Part shown: one piece after another, positions 56,390 through 64,000 of the stretch
Layout: every line of letters starts with the position of its first letter
How positions within the stretch are numbered: position 1 is the stretch's first letter
Source: Phlegmacium glaucopus
Taxonomy: Eukaryota; Basidiomycota; Agaricomycetes; Agaricales; Cortinariaceae
Assembly (NCBI GenBank): GCA_015039465.1
Contig: MU130359.1
Coordinates: 306,164-370,163 of the forward strand
Direction of reading: 5' to 3'
DNA: 64,000 nt
The notes under the pieces: model-generated
The model's input: the letters and a program-made list of their open reading frames with translations, nothing else
Databases searched by the model: none
What the model was told of the DNA's origin: nothing
Made by a program: the position numbers and the translations under genes

Positions 56390-58378
56390 CTTGAATTCTC
56401 AGAGGGGGGGGTGTCCGAGGCAACTGCTCGCAGTGGATGGACAAAGTTTGGAGTACGAAAAGGTGGATTTGCGGTACTTGACATTTTATGAGTCCGACGC
56501 AAGTTTAAGAGCAAAGCTGCCCCTTGTGGACAAATAAGGCCGTCCCCTTGTTCTCATTGTAGATACAGTATAACGCCCGTGCCAAATATGGATGTTACCT
56601 TGTGTCGATCTAAAAAAAGCCCATCAACAATGACCAAAATTTCTTCCTAATTTGGACAATACCTTGAGATCACCAAAAGTAATATAGCGTACCTCGGTCA
56701 CACCACTTCAGAAGTTCCAATAACGTATCCAGCACAAATCAATGGCCAGAAACGTATGACTGAATGATAATCTAAAATCGATGGAATATCTCCTCTAGAC
56801 CAGTCGTCCTGCTGAGCGGCCCGGTTGTTCGTGTAGGTGTATGCACCGAACCACAGACCAACAACTTACTATGGAGTACACATAACCAGGTAGCTGTGAG
56901 CCGTTATCTTCAACAAGGGATTTCATTTACATAAAGGAAAGTGAAAACGAACAAGGTATTCTTGCTAGACAACAACTTCCAACGTACTTTCACGTCATGA
57001 CTCGAGGCATAAAGACTGAAGGAATTTATGGGAGGAAAGGAAAGGATCATCACGACTCACGCTTCCGATTGAGCTCTTAAGTATTCTTGTCCCGAGCGCT
57101 CATCATTCTTATTGTTCTTCATTCTTATTGTGTGATCCTTGTCACGGTTGAGTGTCAGTGTCACGACCCACTGGCACAGCATTACGTAACCAGGACAGTC
57201 ACAACCTCTAGAGTCTAGACAAGTCTTTACCTGCAAGAAACTACAACAACAGCTAACTTATCTTTGGACTTTGGAAAATGACTATCCATGCTGGTCGTCA
57301 AATATAAGCCGTCGGTTTATGCGCTCGTATGTTTGCTCTACGACTGCTTAGTAATAGTAGGCTGTCGTATTTGCGGGGTTCAAGCATTCTACCTCATCGG
57401 CTCTGGAACGTTCTGCGCCATCGTCCTTGACCTTGAGCTCTTTCCATCCCTCGTGAGAAGCTGTCTCATATGTGGTACAATAATTTAAAATTCAACTTGG
57501 CAAGACCGGTTCCAACCTCTGTTCTAGCCCGGTACGGCGTATACCGTGATGTTTTTGACTCGATGGACAATCCGAAAAAATATCACATACAACTAGTTGA
57601 TAAGTGGAATTACCCAATTGCAGGTTAGCGTGACTCTAACTGCCATAAATAGTGACTCTCTGAGACTGCTATGCTCACGAAGATACACTCAAGCATCAAG
57701 CGGCTACAACGCAAATGTGAACACGGAACGCCATACAGCACTCACCGACGGATAGAGATTTGACGACCACATGAAGAACCTTCGTCAACGTTCCTCACTG
57801 AAAAACTGGGATAACTTCTTTGTAGGTGGCGAAACTTCGCGTAATTTTTAAGTTCCAGGTCCGTCCAAACTCTGTCAGTCATCCCAGAGGGTGGCAAGCC
57901 TTCCTAAGCTCGAGTTTTTTTTCGCAGGTATGGATCCCCCTTCGGGTTTCCTTGAAAATGCTGACGTTATCGCCTTTGCTGATTATAGTTGTAGACACTT
58001 CATCAAGACTGTCACAGCAGTTGAGTGGGAGCATGGACATGGTTATTTTGGATCAGGCATTTTGGTGAGCTTTCGGGGGGCTAAGGGACTCCGAGCCTTT
58101 AAGATAATGATTCAGGCTTCGGAATATTAGCTCTATTGAAATACTTATCATGATAGGAAAAGGTTATCACAAGGCTCGAATACGTCGTAGAGATTGGTAG
58201 ATACCCCTAATAGTTTACATGAGGGACAGAGAACAATGCATACACCAGCAGAGAATAATCTAACGTACACATTTCAACAAATGGCGTGTTGTGACCACTG
58301 ACCAGCGGCAACCCCAGTCAAACCCCAGTCAGGATATACTCGAGTAGAGGAAACCGTTGCTAACACTGAATTCCTTAT
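56390..58378. other. Intergenic, one exon-like remnant
   Basis: 2 kb with no complete gene. At about 57929-58130, after a TTTTTTTTCGCAG acceptor-like site, a plus-strand piece reads DPPSGFLENADVIAFADYSC and EWEHGHGYFGSGILVSF and could be a lone exon or remnant. Family not recognised. Confidence 0.35.
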
Positions 58379-61300
58379 CTAAACTCCCACATGAACATAT
58401 GGTACCCATGCTAGCAGAGCTAATGGCGAGTCACCGAGCTCTTGTCTGAGACGCTGGATGGCATAATGAAGCGCATGTGCCGCACCAACGCTGCCGACCA
58501 AACCCGCTCTTCCTTCTCTCATTGTACCACGTCGACTGATGAGATCAGCATAAAACTCGTCCGCAACCTTCAGTCCATACCGATCCCGAATAGACCACAT
58601 GGTAGCTACGACCCCTCGGTATCCAGCAGCCAATAATCCAGCGGCGAGGTGGATGACTTCTTCCGAGAGTCCTGGTTCCCCCTTACCAGTTTGGCATGCA
58701 GATAGGAAAGCAAAGTCGGCTACAGGATTTTGGATCTGTAGGATTTTCCAAAGTTCCAGACGCCCATCAGATAGATAGAATCCGCTTCTGAGTGGGTGGC
58801 TGGCGTCTTGGACCGCGTGACAGGCGAAGTGGATGCAACTATGCGATTCTAGTTCTTTCATTGTCCGGTCGATAGTTGCGGGATCTCCTTCTAAACTAAG
58901 GAATGGAACATTTGCCGTGCTGAATTTCTCCTGGATCGCCTCCAATTCTGTTTTGGTTCCTGGAAGGGGAGGAAGCCCGGGGGCGTTTGGCTGGCCGATC
59001 ACTAAGACTTTGTCTGTCTGCCCTGTCGTATGTGGTACGCTTGTCCTTTCCATGAAACAGCTCACATTAGGAATGTAGGAAGAGACTACGTAGTCGAAGA
59101 TACAATCCGTATCAGCTCCGTGATAGATCCCTGCTGCATGCATTGGAAGGAAAGCAAGAGGGCCAGTTGGACACCACCAAATGCGTGGTAATTCGGATGA
59201 AGGTTCAGGACGCTGCGTCGACTACACTAAGTAAGTATATATCTGAGAGAAGGAGAAAAAAGAACTCGCCAAAATATGGAGAGCGTTTAGGATTGGCTTC
59301 ACTACGCATAGCCATAATTCACGCAGAACCTTCGGCATCGTGTTACCAGATCTTGCAAATTGCACTACACCACGCGTTTCATTGACAGGTTCAAGTTTAT
59401 CTGATTCTTGGTCCATACGAGATCCATGAGCGGATAGATGTGAGCGTAAAAGATGCAGAAGGCGGACTGCATCTTTATAAGAGAACTGATCCAGATGTAT
59501 ATGATGAGGATCATCAGTCCCAGCAACGAGAGCTACTGCGTCACAGCGATCCTCGTGAACGTTAATGACAACCACCGGACCCGCATTGCGTAAGCGCGTA
59601 TTAAGGTCACAATATCGCACAGGTCGAAGAAAATTCTCGAATTTCGGGATATTGCGAATTTTTTGAAGTAGTTGGTCCCATTCCTGCGCAAGTTTCACGC
59701 TGGCGGTGGCTTCATCTTGCAAGGCCATTTTACCAACCATGATGTCGGCATCAGTTCCAATAGTGACAGATTCGTCTCGTAATCCTGCTTTTTCTAAGCC
59801 TTGCGAAATTCTTGATAGATCATTGGCGAGTTCGGAATCAAAAGACGCAAGATCTTCAAGAGGGGTGTGAATATTATTGAGTTGATTCCAGACAAGACAA
59901 CGGCCTTGTTCAAGCCATTCTAGGGCTGTTTTTGGTTTACCAAGAGAAAATGCGGTGGCTGCTGCGGCGTTTGACAAATCTGGGACGTCGAAAAGGATTC
60001 GGTGACGCAATCCAATAGTGTGTTCCATACCCGCAACCCGGGAAACAAGTTCGATTGCTGTGTTATACGCATCCAAAGATTCCGACCGGTCTTCCATTAG
60101 CTTGGACGCTGTCACCCATTCTCTTGCGGCTCTCAGTCGATCTGAAGGTGGTCCAGTAATGATACAAGCCGCCAGTTTATATTTCGCGACAGCATCCCTG
60201 ATATCTGTGGGATCGCCCTTGAGTTTAAAGCGGTCTTCAAGGAAGAGCCCAAGGTTTGTTAATAATCCTGGTGAGTTGGCGTGATTGCCTGGGGTCAGAT
60301 GAATCGCCCTCTCCTGTCTCAAAATAGCCTCAGAAATATCCGTGGGGTTTTTGGTGCGCTCAAAGCGCCTATGGAACGCTATCCCAAGGTTGTTCAGTTG
60401 GACAGGAATGGAAGGGTTGTCCTCAGGAGTGAGTTCAACCGCCCGTTCTGCTACAGATATGGCTGTGTCAATATCTTCGATGTTTCCACTGTGTTCGAAG
60501 CGATTCTTCAATGAAATTCCAAGGTTACCCAGTCGTCCTGCCATGGCCGGGTGTTTCTCTGAAGTGAGATGAACAGCCTCTTGATGGGACAATATCGCTT
60601 CAGATATATCTGCAATATCTTTTTTGGATTTGAATCGACCGTAAAGTGAATTGCCGAGATTGGAGAGGAGTGCTGCCATGAGTGGATGAGACTTAGGGCA
60701 AAGTTCGACCGATTTCCTGTGCGCGTCTATGGCCTCTGAAATGTCTATTATATCCTCAGTGCGTTGAGAACGACACTGAAAAGATATTCCAAGGTTGTTG
60801 AGGTGCCCGGACATGCTTGCGTGGCCCTTGGGAGTGAGGTGAATGGATTTCTGGTGTGCTGCGATTGCTTCAGAAATATCTATTAAATCTCCCGTCACGT
60901 CAAAGCGGGTTTGGAACGAGATCCCGAGGTTGTTTAGCAGGAATGGAAGCTTAGCATCACCGTCTGGCGTCAATCCGACTGCTTTCTGTTGGGCATTTAT
61001 TGCCTCGGAAATGTCAGACGGATCTCCGGTATATTCAAATCGACGGATAAGGGCATTTCCAAAATTGCTCCAGTTGACGGCGCTGTCGGGATGAACTGCC
61101 TGTTCGAGAGCTGTTATCGCTTCCGAAATATCTTCTAGATCACCTGTTTCGTCAAACAGACAAAGATAGGAGGAGCCAAGGTTTCCCAATAGTTCGCGCA
61201 TTTGGTGATCACCGTCTGGAATGAGACTAATCGCTTTCTCCTGGTCTTCTATCGCATTGGAAATGTCCTCAAAATTGCCTGTATGTTGAAATTTCTTTCG

Positions 61301-62774
61301 AAGTAGTATTCCCCGCTTGCTTAACCGTCTAGCCATGTCCGTATGCGCGTCGGGAGTGAGGTTGATTGCTTTACTCAGGATTGATAGCGCGTTGGTTATG
61401 TCGTCAGGGTCTTCCGTGTATTGAAAGCGATCCTCGAGAGAAAAAAATAGGTTATCCAACCAACCGGGCATCTCTGGGCTGTCCTCAGGCATTAGGTCAA
61501 CTAATTTCTGTTGAGCTAGTATTCCGTCAGAAATGTCCTCCAGATTTCCTGTAGATCTGAATCGACGACGAAGGAAAATAGCAATGTTATTCAGGCGATT
61601 AGGTAAATTGGCGTCGCTGTTGGGGGTAACATCAATGGCCAGCTGGAGCGTTTCTATTGCTTTCGAGATGTCGGCCAGGTCGTCCGTGGATTTGAAGCGA
61701 ATCAGAAATAGACTTGACAGAAAACCCAGCCGGTGAGCTGATTCTGTACTCCCGTGAGTTGTTCCCTTTACAACATTTTCCAGAGAGGATATTGAACGAT
61801 TTAGGTCGGCGAGGTCGTGGGTTAGATTGTGGCGCTCTAAGAGTGCAGTGGCATAGTCGTACTCAAAATCAAGGAAGTGTATGTCTTTACTGCCAAGCTG
61901 GCAAGCCCGTTCGAAAGCCTTAACAGAGTTGTCAATGTCATCCTTACTTCTTGAACTGCGAAAACGTTTCAAGAACAGCTCTCCGCAGATTCTTAGTTTC
62001 AGAGGCTTCTCCAGATCGTCTTCTGGAAGTAAGGAAGTAGCCGTATGGAGCAAATCTGGATCATGGACCGCCGAATCTATATCAGCTGTATTAATTGTTG
62101 GGTCAAATATTCACCAGAATGAAAAAAAAACGTACGATCAACCGATTCAAGTTGATTACTGCGTATCGTAGCATCTTCTTTGGATCCAGTAGCTGGTACC
62201 CGGAATGACATAGCCATTGATAACATTGACTGTGCATCCACTTTGTTTCGAAAGTGAAGCGTAAATCCTGGTAATTAAAGGGCGAGTTAAATCGGCTGAC
62301 TGTGACTGCCAGTGTGATGTTGGCTTACGATCACCCACGGACGGGGGTGTAATAATCTCTCCTATCTCGGTCCTTGTCAATTGAACACGGCCTAAGTCAC
62401 CAGCTTCTTCGGATCTGGCAATGAAAGTGATTTCCTCCGAACTGGGGGGGCGAAATGGGAAAATCTTATCTGTTGCACTGTATGACGTTGAAACTTACAA
62501 TTCGATAATTCCATTATGCTCCCATCTTGCCTGAGATATTTTTTCCAGCAACAGTGGCTGACCATCTTCCGTGCCAGGAACTAAGATCTCGACACTGATC
62601 GTACTCGGGGCTGGGCGATTCTCATCGAGCGTCCACTCAAATGAAATACCTGAGAGAATCGAACAAAGAGGTGAGAAGGTTCAAGGGTCTTAAATTATTA
62701 AAATCGTTACCCGTCAGACAGCCTTGCCTAAAGGATAGTTCAGCGTAGGTGTACACCAGACAACGGGCAAACAT
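58379..62774 (-). CDS. TPR-CHAT protein (caspase-like peptidase fold)
   Basis: Read from ATG 62774 (MFARCLVYTYAELSFRQGC) to the TAG at 58381-58379, about 1,370 residues. Residues 1 to about 165, on four short exons, form a beta-rich region that may be C2-like (FEWTLDENRPAPSTISVEIL, VGDRFTLHFRNKVDAQS). Residues about 180-820 hold at least 14 TPR-like repeats of about 51 residues with the core DISEAIxAxxKAVxLTP and NLGISFxxRF. The C-terminal CHAT domain has RIWWCPTGPLAFLPMHAAGI, the His motif SCIHFACHAVQD, the Cys motif FAFLSACQTGKGEPGLSEEV and GLLAAGYRGVVATMWSIRDR. His-Cys is the caspase/separase-type dyad, so it may be an active protease whose partners bind the TPR solenoid. The last intron (59222-59269) appears to start GC (TTG|GCGAGT). 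Confidence 0.88.
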
Positions 62775-63940
62775 ACCTATCTAGACCAGTCAACCTCTCG
62801 GAAGGTTGTAACTCTGAATATTTGGGCTGCAAAATGCTACAATGGTAATTAAGATTAGGATTCTATTGTCGAAGAGGAGAAATGAAGCCGACCTTGATGA
62901 TTTATGGCTGGGCTTCTGGAGGGTTATCTGGGGTGAAGGCCTGTACAGCCACGTTCCCCGATCAGGATATACATTGCCTTCAGCACGGCAGATCCGAGTT
63001 CTGTCAGATCAAGTGTCGAACAGATATCTTACGATACTATTCACTTATCCGCATATCTCTTGTACAAGTTGTAACGCCATGAGTTTTATTTTAAAGCTGA
63101 TCCAGGCACATGCGGTTGTGGGCGGATGGGGGTCGTTCGTGCCCCTCTAATCGACTGGAAGCTTTCTGACTGGATTCATAGCGCTCTGTAGATGATGTCT
63201 GTTAGGTTAGTTTACAGAGATTTGGAATGGAAGATGACGGACAGACCCTTGGACTTTTAGCAGCCAAATGTCGGCACACTGCAGCTGAGTTTGAAATTAA
63301 ATTGGCCTGTCTAAAGTTCTAGTAGAAGCCGACCGGCTAAAGCCGCACGAATAGATGCCAACCTCGATTTTTGTAAAGACCGAGTCCAATACTGAGAACT
63401 CGGAACCATGAGCAAGGACAAATCATGCGGGGAGTAGTGTTGATTTAACCCTCATTATTCTTTCCCATCACTTCTCTGATACGCTACTTGCCGAAATCAA
63501 CCTGTTCTTTGTTAACCTCCAACAGATTTTTCCTGCTACAAATAGAAAAGCAATTATCAAGCGACCAGTCCCTTACTACATAACTAATTACTTACCTCAA
63601 AATCAAACCGAGGAGGATTCCGAGGGAACGCGCCGTCCTCATTACTCCCATAATTTGCCCATAATATCCTTCTACACAAGATCGCCCTTGTTCACCGCAC
63701 CCACCTGCATGTCTAGGTAATTAATATCAGTTGTCACTACTTCCATTTCCCGACACTGAGCCAACACCCTACGTGTCTAGGTTAACACTCTTTCGTATTG
63801 CTTCCTTCCGGCAAAACTTGAAAGTCTCGTCGTCAAAATATGACCTGATTGCTACCTTCGTTCCAACGTACCAAATATGACATCTTGTTCCAGACACAAT
63901 CGACATCAACATACTGGCAGGATTTTTTCTGATCAGGAAC
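62775..63940. other. Intergenic, no gene seen
   Basis: Short open frames at 62842-63150 show no recognisable pattern. The promoter of the TPR-CHAT gene must lie at the left edge. Confidence 0.4.
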
Positions 63941-64000
63941 ATGTTTGCCTTCGTGATCGCCTTGATCCTCGCCTTGATCCTCGGTCTCTATATCTTTATC
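63941..64000 (+). CDS. Start of a gene cut by the window edge (N-terminal membrane anchor)
   Basis: From ATG 63941 the last 60 bases encode MFAFVIALILALILGLYIFI, a clean hydrophobic signal anchor such as starts cytochrome P450s, hydrolases and many other fungal membrane enzymes. Product cannot be told from 20 residues. Confidence 0.4.
   Translation, partial: MFAFVIALILALILGLYIFI

Noticed and set aside
57288..57488. Open frame containing TFCAIV and ending near GTII
   Set aside because: The CAIV is not at the C-terminus and the end is not a CaaX box.
37441..58200. Further CaaX pheromone genes
   Set aside because: I scanned both strands by eye for Cys-aliphatic-aliphatic-Ala-stop and found only the two reported; boxes ending in other residues could still be missed.

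Overview
The window reads as nuclear DNA of a mushroom-forming basidiomycete (Agaricomycetes-like fungus). The evidence is many short (about 45-120 nt) spliceosomal introns, fungal STE3-type pheromone receptors with CaaX pheromone precursors, a TPR-CHAT protein, a chromodomain Ty3/gypsy element and a DIRS/Ngaro-type tyrosine-recombinase retroelement. All gene models are exon/intron reconstructions made by eye, with phases checked where stated.

Layout. 1-8 kb: low-complexity repeats, then a decayed chromovirus (Ty3/gypsy) lacking gag and 5' LTR, with its 3' LTR and an antisense coiled-coil/cysteine-rich ORF, followed by a related solo LTR. 8-15.8 kb: AT-rich DNA holding a broken multi-exon gene with an HELGHxxxH metalloprotease motif, a direct segmental duplication, a second solo LTR, a MITE and a 0.7 kb inverted-repeat element. 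15.8-21 kb: a DIRS/Ngaro-like element apparently nested in a larger element with CAGTCCCCCACAT-type termini. 21-37 kb: compact host genes: a small membrane protein with an apparent frameshift, an unresolved coding-like stretch, FolB-type dihydroneopterin aldolase, EMC1, a PP2A-like phosphatase, a GT61-type glycosyltransferase, an unknown tail-anchored Ser/Pro-rich protein, TAF11 and an RG-rich unknown protein. 37-57 kb: a gene-poor pheromone/receptor region with two pheromone precursor genes (39.5 kb minus, 43.0 kb plus) and three STE3-like receptors (44.6, 47.1 plus; 54.7 minus), a small cysteine-rich membrane protein, an initiator tRNA-Met and two non-autonomous TIR elements. 57-64 kb: a TPR-CHAT gene and the start of one more gene at the edge.

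The most interesting unit is 39.5-56.4 kb. It has the content of a B (pheromone/receptor) mating-type locus: farnesylated peptide pheromones and 7-TM receptors that would signal in mate recognition. Which receptors determine mating type cannot be decided from sequence alone. Secondary points are five in-frame TGA codons in the Ty3 element at positions where arginine is expected, three apparent GC-AG introns, FolB without fused HPPK/DHPS, and the nested transposon history of the first 21 kb.
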